A stretch of DNA of 64,000 nucleotides from Amycolatopsis sp. CA-128772 (GTDB taxonomy: Bacteria > Actinomycetota > Actinomycetes > Mycobacteriales > Pseudonocardiaceae): positions 227,191 through 291,190 of the forward strand of contig NZ_PPHG01000097.1 of the NCBI RefSeq assembly GCF_002904295.1, read 5' to 3'. The translations under genes and the position numbers were made by a program. Under the pieces are notes generated by a model. That model worked only from the letters and a program-made list of their open reading frames with translations, made no database searches and was not told the DNA's origin. Shown here piece after piece: positions 6,797 through 15,626 of the stretch (position 1 is the stretch's first letter; each line of letters opens with the position of its first letter).

Positions 6797-9433
6797 ATGC
6801 CGACCGCGCCGACGATTTCGCCGCGCGAGCGCGAGGTCCTGCTGGCCGTCGCCGACCACCTCACCAACGCCGAGATCGCCGACCGGCTCTACGTCTCGGT
6901 GCGGACCGTCGAAAGCCACGTTTCCGCGCTGCTGCGCAAGCTCGGCGCCCGCGACCGCCGGGAACTGGCCGCGCGGGCGCCCGGGCTCGCCACGGCCGGC
7001 GCGCCGGCCGGGTTCGTGGTCGGCGCGCCGCAGCTGCCCACCAGCTTCGTCGGGCGGACGGCCGAACGCGACGCCGTCGTGCGGCTGGTGGGCGAAAGCC
7101 GGGTGACGACCGTCCTCGGCCCCGGCGGGGCCGGGAAGACGCGGCTGGCCCTGGCCGCGACCGAGGCCGCCGCCGCGGGGTTCCCGGACGGCGCCACCTT
7201 CGTCAACCTCGTGCCGGCCCGGCCGGGTTCGGTGCTCGAGTCGGTCGCCGCCGGGCTCGGCGTCCTGCCGCGTCCGCAGCAGCCGCTGCCCGACGTCGTC
7301 GCCGGGCAGCTGGCCGGCCGGGCCCTGCTGGTGCTCGACAACTGCGAGCACGTCGCGGACGACGTCGCCGACGTCATCACCGCCCTGACCACCGCGAACC
7401 CGCGGCTGAGCGTGCTGACGACCAGCCGCGAACGGCTCGGCGTGCCGGGGGAGACCGTGCTGCAGCTCGGGCCGCTGCCCGCCGGCGGCGAGGCGGTGGC
7501 CCTGTTCACCGACCGGGCGAAGGCGGTCGACCCGGCGTTCGACGCCGATCCCGCGCAGGTCGCCGAGCTCTGCCGCGAGCTGAACGGCTCGCCGTTGAAC
7601 ATCGAACTCGCCGCCGCGCGGGTCGCGTCGCTGGGCCTCGACGGGCTGCGGGCCGGGCTGGCCGACGACCCGCTGCGCGTGCTGGCCGCTGCGCGCGGCG
7701 AACCGCGGCACCGGTCGCTGCGCTCGGTCATCGAGTGGAGCCACCGGCTGCTCGGCGACGAAGAACGCACCGTACTGGCGCGGGTTTCCCGGTTCCGCCA
7801 CGGATTCGACCTCGACGGCGCGGCGGCGTTGTCGCCGGACCTGTCCGTCGGCGCGGTGTCCGACGTGCTCGGGCGGCTGGTCGACAAGTCCCTGGTCACC
7901 GTGCACCGCGAAGCGGGCACGTGGTCGCTCTTCGACGGCGTCGCCCGGTTCGCGCGCGAGCAGCCCGGGCCCTCGGCCGAGGTCGCCGCCCGGTACCGGC
8001 GGTGGGCCGCGGGCCGCGCGCGGGAGCTGACCGGACGGCTCGGCGGCGACTGGCGCGACGAGTTCGACCGCGTCGCCGACGACCTGCGCGCCTGCGTCGC
8101 CGACGAGCCGGAACACGCCCTCGCCGCGGATCTGGCCCGGTTGACGTACGCGCGCGGCTTCCTCGCCGAAGCCGCGGCGCACTGGCGCACGGCCGCGGAC
8201 CGGGCCCCGACGCCCGCGGCCACCGCCGCGGAACTGGCCCGCGCGGGCAGCTGCGTGCACCTGCTCAGCCACGCCCGCGACCACTACGACCTGCTGCTCG
8301 TCGCGGCCGAACGGGCGGACGGCGACCCCGCCGCCCGGGCCGGCTGCCTGGCCGCCGCGGTCGTCCTGGCCGAACGGTTCCGCGGCGCCGGCTTCATCAC
8401 CGACCCGGTGCCGCCCGCCGAACTCGACCGGATGCTCGCGGAGGCCGCCCGGCTGGCCGGGAACTCGGCGCAGGTCGCCGTCGCCCGGGCCTGGCACTCC
8501 GGCCCAGGCCCGCAGACGGTCACGGCCGAGGCGGCCGAGCACGCCGTCGCGGCGGCGGCCGGCGATCCGCTGCTGCTCAGCGCCGCCCTGGACGCCCGGT
8601 GCACCGCCGAGGCCCTCGCCGGCCGTCCGGACCTGGCCCACCGCACCACCCAGGAGCGCGTGGACCTCGTCACCAAGGCGGATCGCACCGACCCGCACGC
8701 GGCGCTGGAGGTGCTGGACGCGTTCCGGTCCGCGATCACCTACGCCGTCGCCACCGGCGCGCTGGCCGACGCCCTGCGCGTGAGCCGGCGCGCCGCCACC
8801 GATCCGGCGCTGGCCGGGCACCCGTACTGGGGCCGCGGCGGCCTGGTCACCACCCTCGCGCTGACCGGCCGGTTCGCCGATGCCCTCGCGCTCGCCGACG
8901 AGCTGTGGCGCGCCACGGCGGGCACCGGTACACCGCGCAACGCCACCCTCGGTGTGCCGCTGCTGGCGGCCGCGCTGGCCGCCGGCCTGTCCGGCGACGA
9001 ACCCGCGATGATCCGGTGGCGGACGCGCGCGGCCGACGTCGCGGGCGTCGCGCACCTCGCCGGGTCCGCCAACCTCGCCCCGCTGGACGCGTTCGTCCGG
9101 GCCAGGGTCGCCCTGCACACCGGCACCGGTTCGGCGGAGCTGCTCGCCGAGGCCGGCGCGGAGTTCGCCCGGGGCCGGTTCGACGGGTACGCCGCCGGCG
9201 TGACCGCCGAACTCGCCGTCGTGCTCGACGCGCCCGACGCCGAGCACCACCTAGCGCGAGCCGGGCAGCACGCGGCGCACAACCGCTGGACGGCGGCGGT
9301 CCTGACCCGCGCGCACGCCCGCCGCCGGAACGACGCCGGGCTGCGGCGGGAAGCCGCGGACCGGTTCGCCGAGCTCGGTGCCGGTTTCGAAGCCGAAGCG
9401 ACGGCTACCGCGGTGCCGGCAGCCGGATCGTGA
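6797..9433 (+). CDS. LuxR-type regulator with N-terminal HTH and AfsR-like ATPase
   Basis: The ATG at 6797 is preferred over an upstream GTG at 6722 because the HTH begins right after it. The 878-residue protein opens with a LuxR-type helix-turn-helix (residues 8-60, TISPREREVLLAVADHLTN). An STAND-like NTPase follows, with Walker A GPGGAGKTR at 108-116 and Walker B in LLVLDNCEHVADD, the NCEH signature of this subfamily. A long alpha-helical TPR-like region fills the remainder. Unlike classical LAL regulators the HTH is N-terminal. It probably senses a signal through the repeats and controls the divergent cupin/DUF998 unit. Its last 29 bases overlap the convergent kinase gene. Confidence 0.85.
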   Translation: MPTAPTISPREREVLLAVADHLTNAEIADRLYVSVRTVESHVSALLRKLGARDRRELAARAPGLATAGAPAGFVVGAPQLPTSFVGRTAERDAVVRLVGESRVTTVLGPGGAGKTRLALAATEAAAAGFPDGATFVNLVPARPGSVLESVAAGLGVLPRPQQPLPDVVAGQLAGRALLVLDNCEHVADDVADVITALTTANPRLSVLTTSRERLGVPGETVLQLGPLPAGGEAVALFTDRAKAVDPAFDADPAQVAELCRELNGSPLNIELAAARVASLGLDGLRAGLADDPLRVLAAARGEPRHRSLRSVIEWSHRLLGDEERTVLARVSRFRHGFDLDGAAALSPDLSVGAVSDVLGRLVDKSLVTVHREAGTWSLFDGVARFAREQPGPSAEVAARYRRWAAGRARELTGRLGGDWRDEFDRVADDLRACVADEPEHALAADLARLTYARGFLAEAAAHWRTAADRAPTPAATAAELARAGSCVHLLSHARDHYDLLLVAAERADGDPAARAGCLAAAVVLAERFRGAGFITDPVPPAELDRMLAEAARLAGNSAQVAVARAWHSGPGPQTVTAEAAEHAVAAAAGDPLLLSAALDARCTAEALAGRPDLAHRTTQERVDLVTKADRTDPHAALEVLDAFRSAITYAVATGALADALRVSRRAATDPALAGHPYWGRGGLVTTLALTGRFADALALADELWRATAGTGTPRNATLGVPLLAAALAAGLSGDEPAMIRWRTRAADVAGVAHLAGSANLAPLDAFVRARVALHTGTGSAELLAEAGAEFARGRFDGYAAGVTAELAVVLDAPDAEHHLARAGQHAAHNRWTAAVLTRAHARRRNDAGLRREAADRFAELGAGFEAEATATAVPAAGS

Positions 9434-10472
9434 CGAGCAGGCCGCCGCCCGGGCGCGGCGTCAGCTCCAGCATCCCGTCGTGCGCCCGGACGATGCTGTG
9501 CACGATCGCCAGCCCGAGGCCGACACCGGTCTGCTCGCCGACGCGGGTGCGTTCCGTCCCGCGCTGGAACGGCTCGACGAGGGTCGGGACCAGCTCCGGG
9601 GGGAGCGGCGGGCCGGTGTTCTCGACCTGCAGCACGCTCGCGTAGCGCCGCGGTTCCGTGTGGACGGTGATCGTGCCGCCGGCCGGGAGGTTGTGCACGA
9701 TCGCGTTCTGGACGAGGTTCGTCACCATCCGCAGCAGCAGCGCCGCGGACCCGGCCGTCCGGGCCGGCTCACCGGTGACCTCGAGCGTGATCCCGCGCTG
9801 TTCGGCCAGCGGCAGCAGCGTTTCGGCGGCTTCTTCGGCGGCGAGGGAGAGGTCGACGGGCTCACGGGTGAAGTTCCGGCCGTCGGTGCGGCTGAGCACG
9901 AGAAGCGCCTCGGTGAGGTCGATCGCGCGCGCGTTGACGCTGTGCAGCCGTTCGACGAGTTCTCCGCGGTCGTACTCCGGATCCTTGCGGGCGACGTCGA
10001 GCAGCGCCTGCGAGATGGCCAGCGGGGTGCGCAGTTCGTGGGACGCGTTCGCGGCGAACCGCTGCTGTTCGGCGACGCGGGATTCGAGCCGTTCGAGCAT
10101 CGCGTCGAACACGTCGGCGAGCTCGCGGAATTCGTTGCCCGGGCGGCCGCCGAGCCGGATCCGGTGCGCCAGCGAGCCGCCGGCGACCAGCCGGGCCGCG
10201 TCCGTGATCCGGGTCAGCGGCGCCAGCATCCGGCCGGCGAGCAGCCAGCCGCCCAGCAGGCCGGACCCCAGCAGGAACCCCAGCGCGGCGCCCGCGGCGG
10301 GGGTGAACACGCGCACCAGGAGGAACCGGTTCGGGGAGATCCCGAGCAGGCCCTGGTCGTTGTCGGGCACGTACCGCAGCAGGTACACCCACACCACGGC
10401 CAGCAGGACGGCGCCCGCGAGGAGGAGGAACCCGGCGTAGCTGAGGGTGAGCTTGAGCCGGGCGCTGCGCAT
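9405..10472 (-). CDS. Orphan HAMP sensor histidine kinase
   Basis: The 355-residue kinase has two membrane helices (about 9-31 and 57-80) around a short extracytoplasmic loop. HAMP follows (about 81-133), then the HisKA box with the phospho-accepting His145 in ASHELRTPLA. The HATPase domain shows the N-box NLVQNAIVHN and the G-box GVGLGLAIV. All kinase motifs are intact. A response regulator normally sits directly upstream in this family, but the 234 bases before the gene (10473-10706) encode no receiver or winged-helix domain. The partner must be elsewhere or lost. Its 3' end overlaps the LuxR gene by 29 bases, tail to tail. Confidence 0.88.
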   Translation of the reverse strand: MRSARLKLTLSYAGFLLLAGAVLLAVVWVYLLRYVPDNDQGLLGISPNRFLLVRVFTPAAGAALGFLLGSGLLGGWLLAGRMLAPLTRITDAARLVAGGSLAHRIRLGGRPGNEFRELADVFDAMLERLESRVAEQQRFAANASHELRTPLAISQALLDVARKDPEYDRGELVERLHSVNARAIDLTEALLVLSRTDGRNFTREPVDLSLAAEEAAETLLPLAEQRGITLEVTGEPARTAGSAALLLRMVTNLVQNAIVHNLPAGGTITVHTEPRRYASVLQVENTGPPLPPELVPTLVEPFQRGTERTRVGEQTGVGLGLAIVHSIVRAHDGMLELTPRPGGGLLVTIRLPAPR

Positions 10473-10654
10473 GGCCGGAGCCTAGGCCGCGGGGGTTATC
10501 GCGGGCGTATGCATCGGGGGCGCGCGGTACCTCCGCCCGGGGCAGCCGCCTGCGGTCGTTGGCCGAACGCGCCGGACGCTGTTCGCCGGAATCGGGCGCG
10601 TTATCGCCGTTGGTGATTGACAACCCGGGGCCGGGCAGCGACGGTGTGGACGGC

Positions 10655-10674
10655 GTCTGGGAACGCTCCCAGAC
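10655..10674. promoter_or_regulatory. CebR/CelR-type operator before the cellulase gene
   Basis: GTCTGGGAACGCTCCCAGAC is a 20-bp inverted repeat with one mismatched pair. Its inner 14 bases differ by one base from TGGGAGCGCTCCCA, the known cellobiose-responsive CebR/CelR operator of Streptomyces and Thermobifida. It lies 32 bases before the cellulase start, suggesting repression lifted by cello-oligosaccharides. No LacI-type CebR gene is in the window. Confidence 0.8.
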
Positions 10675-10706
10675 GGTCCGCCGCCAGTGTGCACAAGGGA
10701 GTGCCG

Positions 10707-12248
10707 ATGTGGGGAAGAGCCGGAAAACGTCCTGCCGCGCTTGCGGTCGCGGGTCTCGCGGCCGCGGCCGCGTGCGTCGTCACGTCGACGACGGCCGTGT
10801 CGGCGGCGAATGACCTGGGTGCGGCCGCCGCGGCGTTCGCCTGCAAGGTCACCTATTCGGCCAACGACTGGGGAAGCGGTTTCAGCGTCACCGTCGGCAT
10901 CGGCAACGTCGGCGCCTCGGCGGTCGACGGCTGGACGCTGACGTACTCCTACGCCGGGAACCAGACCCTGCAGCAGGGCTGGTCGGGCACCTGGACGCAG
11001 TCCGGCAAGCGGGTCACCGTGACCAACGCGAGCTGGAACGCCACCATCCCGACCGGCGGTTCCGTCAACGCCGGCGCCAACTTCTCCTACAGCGGCGCCA
11101 ACAGCACACCGGCCGACTTCGCCGTCAACGGCGCCGCGTGCACCGGAACCCCGCCGACCACGGCCACCACGCCGAGCACGAAACCGACGACGCCGACCAC
11201 GACCACCACCACGACACCGCCGCCGCCCGGGCCGGCGCCCGCGCTGCACGTGTCGGGCAACAAGCTGCTGACCGCCGACGGCCGGACCTACCGCCTGCTC
11301 GGCGTCAACCGGTCCAGCGGCGAGTTCGCCTGCGTGCAGGGCAAGGGGATGTGGGACAGCGGCCCGGTCGACCAGGCTTCGGTCGACGCGATGAAGGCGT
11401 GGAACATCCACGCGGTCCGGATCCCGCTGAACGAGGACTGCTGGCTCGGCCTGTCCGGCTCGCCCAGCGGCGCCGCCTACCAGCAGGCCGTCAAGGACTA
11501 CGCGAAACTGCTGGAGGCCAACGGGATCAACCCGATCCTCGACTTGCACTGGACGCACGGCGCGTACACCGGCAACTCCTCGGCCTGCACCGACGTCAAC
11601 GCGACCTGCCAGAAGCCGATGCCCGACCGGCAGTACGCGCCGGCGTTCTGGACCCAGGTGGCCACCGCGTTCACGGGTGACAACGCCGTCGTGTTCGACT
11701 TGTTCAACGAGCCGTACCCGGACGCGGCCGCCAACTGGTCCGACGCGGCCGCGGCGTGGAAGTGCCTGCGCGACGGCGGCACCTGCACCGGGATCGGGTA
11801 CACCGTGGCGGGGATGCAGGAACTCCTCGACGCCGTCCGCGCGACCGGCGCCACGAACGTGGTGATGACGGCCGGCCTGACCTGGACCAACGACCTGACC
11901 CAGTGGCTGGCCTACCGCCCGGCCGACCCGGCGGGCAACGTGGTCGCGTCCTGGCACTCCTACAACTTCAACGCGTGCGTCACGGTGTCCTGCTGGGACA
12001 GTCAGATCGGGACGGTCGCGGCGCAGGTTCCGGTGCAGGCCGGCGAAATCGGCCAGAACAGCTGCGCGCACGACTACACCGACCAGGTGCTGGCGTGGCT
12101 GGACGCGCACAACCTCGGGTACACCGCGTGGACGTGGAACCCGTGGGGCTGCAGCGGCGGCAACGTGCTGATCGAGGACTGGGCCGGCACGCCGACGAAG
12201 ACCTACGGCGAGGGGTTCAAGGCTCACCTGCTGTCCGTGAACCCGTGA
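10707..12248 (+). CDS. Secreted endoglucanase: CBM2 - Thr/Pro linker - GH5
   Basis: The ATG at 10707 has AAGGGA 6 bases upstream. The 513-residue protein has a Sec signal peptide (residues 1 to about 36). A family 2 cellulose-binding module follows (CKVTYSANDWGSGF ... VNGAAC, with its disulfide cysteines and surface tryptophans), then a Thr/Pro linker and a GH5 catalytic domain. The acid/base Glu is in FDLFNEPYPD and the nucleophile Glu in VQAGEIGQ. It would cut cellulose outside the cell. The CebR-like box upstream points to induction by cellobiose, and the GH1/importer operon at 25.9 kb could take up and finish the products. Confidence 0.92.
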   Translation: MWGRAGKRPAALAVAGLAAAAACVVTSTTAVSAANDLGAAAAAFACKVTYSANDWGSGFSVTVGIGNVGASAVDGWTLTYSYAGNQTLQQGWSGTWTQSGKRVTVTNASWNATIPTGGSVNAGANFSYSGANSTPADFAVNGAACTGTPPTTATTPSTKPTTPTTTTTTTPPPPGPAPALHVSGNKLLTADGRTYRLLGVNRSSGEFACVQGKGMWDSGPVDQASVDAMKAWNIHAVRIPLNEDCWLGLSGSPSGAAYQQAVKDYAKLLEANGINPILDLHWTHGAYTGNSSACTDVNATCQKPMPDRQYAPAFWTQVATAFTGDNAVVFDLFNEPYPDAAANWSDAAAAWKCLRDGGTCTGIGYTVAGMQELLDAVRATGATNVVMTAGLTWTNDLTQWLAYRPADPAGNVVASWHSYNFNACVTVSCWDSQIGTVAAQVPVQAGEIGQNSCAHDYTDQVLAWLDAHNLGYTAWTWNPWGCSGGNVLIEDWAGTPTKTYGEGFKAHLLSVNP

Positions 12249-12339
12249 AACCCGGGGTGCGGCGGGCGCCTGCTCGCCGTACCCCGGCTGCCCGTGCGAG
12301 TCTTCCGGGTGGGAACAGCCACTCGGACCGGGAGACTCC

Positions 12340-13176
12340 ATGGGCAAGCTCGTGCTCGTCGCGCTGCTGGTGGCGTTCGCACTGGCCCCGCCGGCGCGCT
12401 CCGGGCCGGCCGGGCCCGCCGGTCCCACCGGACCGGCCGACCCGTTCGGCCCGGACCTGCGGGCGCGGATCGTGCGGGCGCAGGCCTACGCCGACAGCCG
12501 GCCGGGTGACACCGGGATCGTGCTGCGGGACCGGTGGACCGGGGCCGTCTACCGCAGCCGGGCGGCCGGGACGCTGATCTGGGCGTGCTCGACGCCGAAG
12601 CTGGCGATGGCCGTCGACCTGCTGCTGCGCCAGGACTCCGGCGCGGTCACGCTGACCGCCGAAGACCGCGAGCTGGTGCACCGGATGCTGCACTCCAGCG
12701 ACGACGCGGCCGCCCACGTCCTGTGGACCCGGTTCGGCGGCGAGGCCGAGTTCGCCGCGCGGTTCCCGGCGTACGGGATGACCGACATGCGGTTCAGCGA
12801 CCGGCACCCGCACCACTGGGGCTGGATCCGCACCACGGCGGCCGACCTGGACCGGCTGATCGGCTACGTCCTGACGCGCCTGCCGCCGCGGCACCGCGAC
12901 TACCTCGTCCGGGAGCTGCGCACCGTCGACGTCAACCAGCAGTGGGGTGTCTGGGGCGCCGGCCCGGCCGCGCGGCCGGGGAACAAGAACGGCTGGTCCG
13001 ACGACAACGACGACGGTTCCTGGATCATGAACTCGGTCGGTTTCGCGGGTCCGCAGGAGCGCTACACCCTCGCCCTGATGAACGACACGAAGGTCGTCGA
13101 GAACGGCGAAGAGACCGGGCGGGAGACCACCACGCGGATCGCCGGAATCCTGTTCCAGGGGTATTTCGGGGGCTGA
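12340..13176 (+). CDS. Secreted beta-lactamase-fold serine hydrolase
   Basis: This 278-residue protein has a signal peptide ending near APPARS. A domain like class A beta-lactamases and other penicilloyl serine hydrolases follows. The Ser-x-x-Lys box is S-T-P-K (CSTPKLAMAV), a Ser-Asp-Asp occupies the SDN position (LHSSDDAAAHV) and K-N-G (GNKNGWSDD) replaces KTG. The unusual second and third motifs make true beta-lactamase activity uncertain. A peptidase or esterase acting on cell wall is equally possible. It stands alone between the cellulase and the thioester surface protein, with a GGGAGA-like ribosome site. Confidence 0.72.
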   Translation: MGKLVLVALLVAFALAPPARSGPAGPAGPTGPADPFGPDLRARIVRAQAYADSRPGDTGIVLRDRWTGAVYRSRAAGTLIWACSTPKLAMAVDLLLRQDSGAVTLTAEDRELVHRMLHSSDDAAAHVLWTRFGGEAEFAARFPAYGMTDMRFSDRHPHHWGWIRTTAADLDRLIGYVLTRLPPRHRDYLVRELRTVDVNQQWGVWGAGPAARPGNKNGWSDDNDDGSWIMNSVGFAGPQERYTLALMNDTKVVENGEETGRETTTRIAGILFQGYFGG

Positions 13177-13278
13177 AATCCGTACCCCGTTCTGTCGCTT
13201 TCCCGGGTGAATCCGTGTTTGGAGGGGCACCCTGCGTAGCCCCTGTGGGGTCTGTGTAAGCTCCGGTGTCGCTTGACC

Positions 13279-13294
13279 GGGTGATCACTCACCC
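13279..13294. promoter_or_regulatory. Inverted repeat upstream of the thioester surface protein
   Basis: GGGTGA-TCAC-TCACCC forms a 6-bp inverted repeat with a palindromic GTGATCAC core, 78 bases before the ATG at 13372. It could be an operator or a promoter-proximal hairpin. No cognate regulator is known to me. Confidence 0.3.
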
Positions 13295-13371
13295 GAATCA
13301 GTGGCCGCCGTGGTCGGGGATTGCTCTCGCGCGGCCCCTAACGGTGTGGTTCGGGCTCGGATAGGAGATTT

Positions 13372-14526
13372 ATGCAGGTCAGGTCAGCTTTCGTGCGTGG
13401 CGGGATCGCGGTGCTCGCCGCGGCCGCCGCGGTCATGGTCGGTGCCCCCTCGGCCCTCGCGGACGACGGCGCCGCCCGCGGCCGGGTCAGCGAAGACGCG
13501 GGCACGGTCGGCTATCGGATCAACCTCGACGGCGGTGGTGACTACATCACCAAGCTGTTCGGCTTCAAGCTGTCGGACGGCAAGTCGCTCAAGCTCTACT
13601 GCGTGCAGATCACCGTCGGCATGCGCACCGACGTGGACATGGTCGAGCGGCCGTGGAACTCCTACCCCGCCGCGAACTCGCCGTTCCAGAAGAACAGCGA
13701 CAAGATCAACTGGGTGCTGCACCACGGCTACCCGGGTCTCAAGCTGGACGCGCTCGCGGAGGCCCTCGGCAAGCAGGGCGTCCAGGCGCACGACGGCATT
13801 TCCGAGCGCGAGGCGATCGCCGCGACGCAGGCCGCGGTGTGGCACTTCAGCGACGGCGTGAACCTGAACCTCCAGAAGCCGCTGGCCGAGGCCAACCCGG
13901 CCGAGGCCAACGCCGACGTCGCCGCGCTGTACAGCTACCTGATCGGCGACCAAAACAAGGGCCTCGGCGCGCAGCCGAAGCCGACCCTGAACATCGCGTC
14001 GCCGAAGGGTGACGGCAAGGCCGGCACCAAGATCGGCCCGTTCGAGGTCGCCACCTCCGGTGACATCACGGCGCTGACCACCGAGCTGCCCGACGGCGTC
14101 AAGGTCACCGACGCCGACGGCAAGGAGCTGAAGACCGCGGACGTCAAGGACGGCAGCAAGCTGTTCGTCGACGTCCCGGCCGCCACCAAGCCGGGCAACG
14201 GTTCGTTTTCGCTGAAGGTCACCGGCGAGCTGGACACCGGCCGCCTGTTCGTCTCCGAGAACTACGCGAGGCAGCCGGCGCAGTCGCTGATCGTCGCCGA
14301 CTCGGAGAAGACCCAGGTGGCCGCGAAGGCGACCGCGAGCTGGACCGAGGCGGGCGCCCCGGCCACCAGCCCGGCGCCGACGACTACCCCGGGTGGCGCG
14401 CAGTCCGGTGGCGGCGAGCTGGCCAACACCGGTGTCGACGCCGTGGTTCCGTTCACCGTCGGCGGCCTGCTGCTCGGCGGCGGCGCGCTGGTGCTGCTGC
14501 TGAATCGGCGCCGCAGCCGCGCGTAA
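13372..14526 (+). CDS. Sortase-anchored thioester-domain surface protein
   Basis: The 384-residue product starts with a signal peptide ending at ALA-DD. An N-terminal thioester domain follows: Cys77 in LYCVQI and Gln153 in ATQAAVW are the residues that form the internal Cys-Gln thioester in bacterial surface adhesins (TIE/TQXA families). A beta-rich stalk follows. The C-terminus has the sorting signal LANTG at 350-354, a hydrophobic helix and an RRRSRA tail, suited to a class E/F sortase that accepts LAxTG. It probably forms covalent bonds to a host or environmental surface. The only sortase in the window is 29 kb away at 43.9 kb. GGAG occurs close to the start. Confidence 0.85.
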   Translation: MQVRSAFVRGGIAVLAAAAAVMVGAPSALADDGAARGRVSEDAGTVGYRINLDGGGDYITKLFGFKLSDGKSLKLYCVQITVGMRTDVDMVERPWNSYPAANSPFQKNSDKINWVLHHGYPGLKLDALAEALGKQGVQAHDGISEREAIAATQAAVWHFSDGVNLNLQKPLAEANPAEANADVAALYSYLIGDQNKGLGAQPKPTLNIASPKGDGKAGTKIGPFEVATSGDITALTTELPDGVKVTDADGKELKTADVKDGSKLFVDVPAATKPGNGSFSLKVTGELDTGRLFVSENYARQPAQSLIVADSEKTQVAAKATASWTEAGAPATSPAPTTTPGGAQSGGGELANTGVDAVVPFTVGGLLLGGGALVLLLNRRRSRA

Positions 14527-14540
14527 GCAACCCGCACCGA

Positions 14541-14573
14541 AACGGGGCCGGTCCACTGTGGACCGGCCCCGTT
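14541..14573. terminator. Rho-independent-type hairpin after the thioester protein
   Basis: A 15-bp perfect stem (14541-14555 with 14559-14573) closes a 3-base loop, starting 14 bases after the stop. There is no long T-tract, as is common in actinomycetes. Confidence 0.85.
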
Positions 14574-14657
14574 CCGCTGTCCGCACCCGACTAACGGATT
14601 GCGATCTTCGGGGCAAAAGCGGCGAACCGCACCCGAATTGGTCTAGACTTTTCGGCC

Positions 14658-15548
14658 ATGCGCGGTACGACCGTTCCGCTCGGTACGCCCTGCCTGCCGC
14701 CTCGGGCGGGGGAACTGCCGATGCACCGCCTGGAGGTGCCGGCTCCGCACGCGCCGCCGTTCGCCATCGGCACGTTCGACGCGCTCGGGCCGCTGTCGCG
14801 CGCGGAGTTCCCGCACCGGCACACCTTCTACGAGCTCGTCCACGTCACCGGCGGCAGCGGCGCGCACGTCGTCGACAGCGCGCGCTGGCCGCTGCGGCCG
14901 CCGCACCTCGGCGTCATCGCGCCGGGGCAGGTGCACCAGTGGGCGGACGTGCGGGGCCTCACCGGTCACGTCGTGCTGTTCACCGACGACTTCCTCCTCG
15001 ACCACCCGGCCGACCGCGAGCTCCTGCGGCGGCTGAGCGAACGGCCGTGGCTGCACCTGGACGCTTCCGCCGACGCCGGTGTCCGGCGGCTGGTCGCCGA
15101 CCTGGAGGAGGAGTACCGCCGCGGCGGCGACGGCACCGAGTCGGTGCTGCGGGCCCTGGTGCACGTCCTGGTCGTGCGGGCGGGCCGGCTGCTGGGCTCC
15201 TCGCCGCCCACGCCGATCGGCGCGGTGGCGGCCGAGTTCGTCCGGCTCGCCGGCCGGCCCGGACGGGGGCCGTGGTCGGTCAGCGAACACGCCGAACGCC
15301 TCGGCGTCACCCCGGGGCACCTCACCGAGGCGGTGAAGGCCGCGACCGGCCGCACGGCCGCGCAGCTGCTGCGCGAGGCCCGGACCCGGGAGGCCCAGCG
15401 GTTCCTGCTCCGGACCGACCTCACGGTCCGGCAGGTCGCCACCCGCGTCGGCTTCGCCGATCCGGCCTACTTCTGCCGGTTCTTCCGCCGGGAGACCGGG
15501 CTCAGCCCCGGCGACTTCCGGCGCGGCGGGGAGAAGCACCACGACTGA
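14658..15548 (+). CDS. AraC-family transcriptional regulator
   Basis: This 296-residue regulator has an N-terminal cupin-like sensor (EFPHRHTFYELVHVTGG ... VIAPGQVHQW) and a C-terminal double helix-turn-helix. The second HTH carries the hallmark sequence VRQVATRVGFADPAYFCRFFRRETGLSPGDFR. It lies 78 bases upstream of the intradiol dioxygenase gene on the same strand and is the natural candidate to control it, perhaps in response to an aromatic compound. That link is inferred from position only. The sensor domain has no recognisable ligand pocket to name. Confidence 0.88.
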   Translation: MRGTTVPLGTPCLPPRAGELPMHRLEVPAPHAPPFAIGTFDALGPLSRAEFPHRHTFYELVHVTGGSGAHVVDSARWPLRPPHLGVIAPGQVHQWADVRGLTGHVVLFTDDFLLDHPADRELLRRLSERPWLHLDASADAGVRRLVADLEEEYRRGGDGTESVLRALVHVLVVRAGRLLGSSPPTPIGAVAAEFVRLAGRPGRGPWSVSEHAERLGVTPGHLTEAVKAATGRTAAQLLREARTREAQRFLLRTDLTVRQVATRVGFADPAYFCRFFRRETGLSPGDFRRGGEKHHD

Positions 15549-15626
15549 CCGGTCCAGTCCATCGTCGGCCACCGGGTGCGCTGCCTACGTTCGAGGGGAT
15601 CCCCGACCTCCCCACGAGGAGCAGGC

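Noticed and set aside
5392..9645. A 4.2-kb open + strand frame that could look like a giant protein
   Set aside because: It overlaps well-supported genes on both strands, has Arg/Ala/Pro-rich antisense-type composition and no domain signatures; high GC leaves such frames open by chance.
10473..10650. Remnant of a response regulator upstream of the orphan kinase
   Set aside because: I read all three minus-strand frames there and found no winged-helix or receiver motif.
12340..13176. Calling the serine hydrolase a beta-lactamase
   Set aside because: Only the S-x-x-K box is canonical; the SDN and KTG boxes are S-D-D and K-N-G, so a specific resistance claim is not supported.
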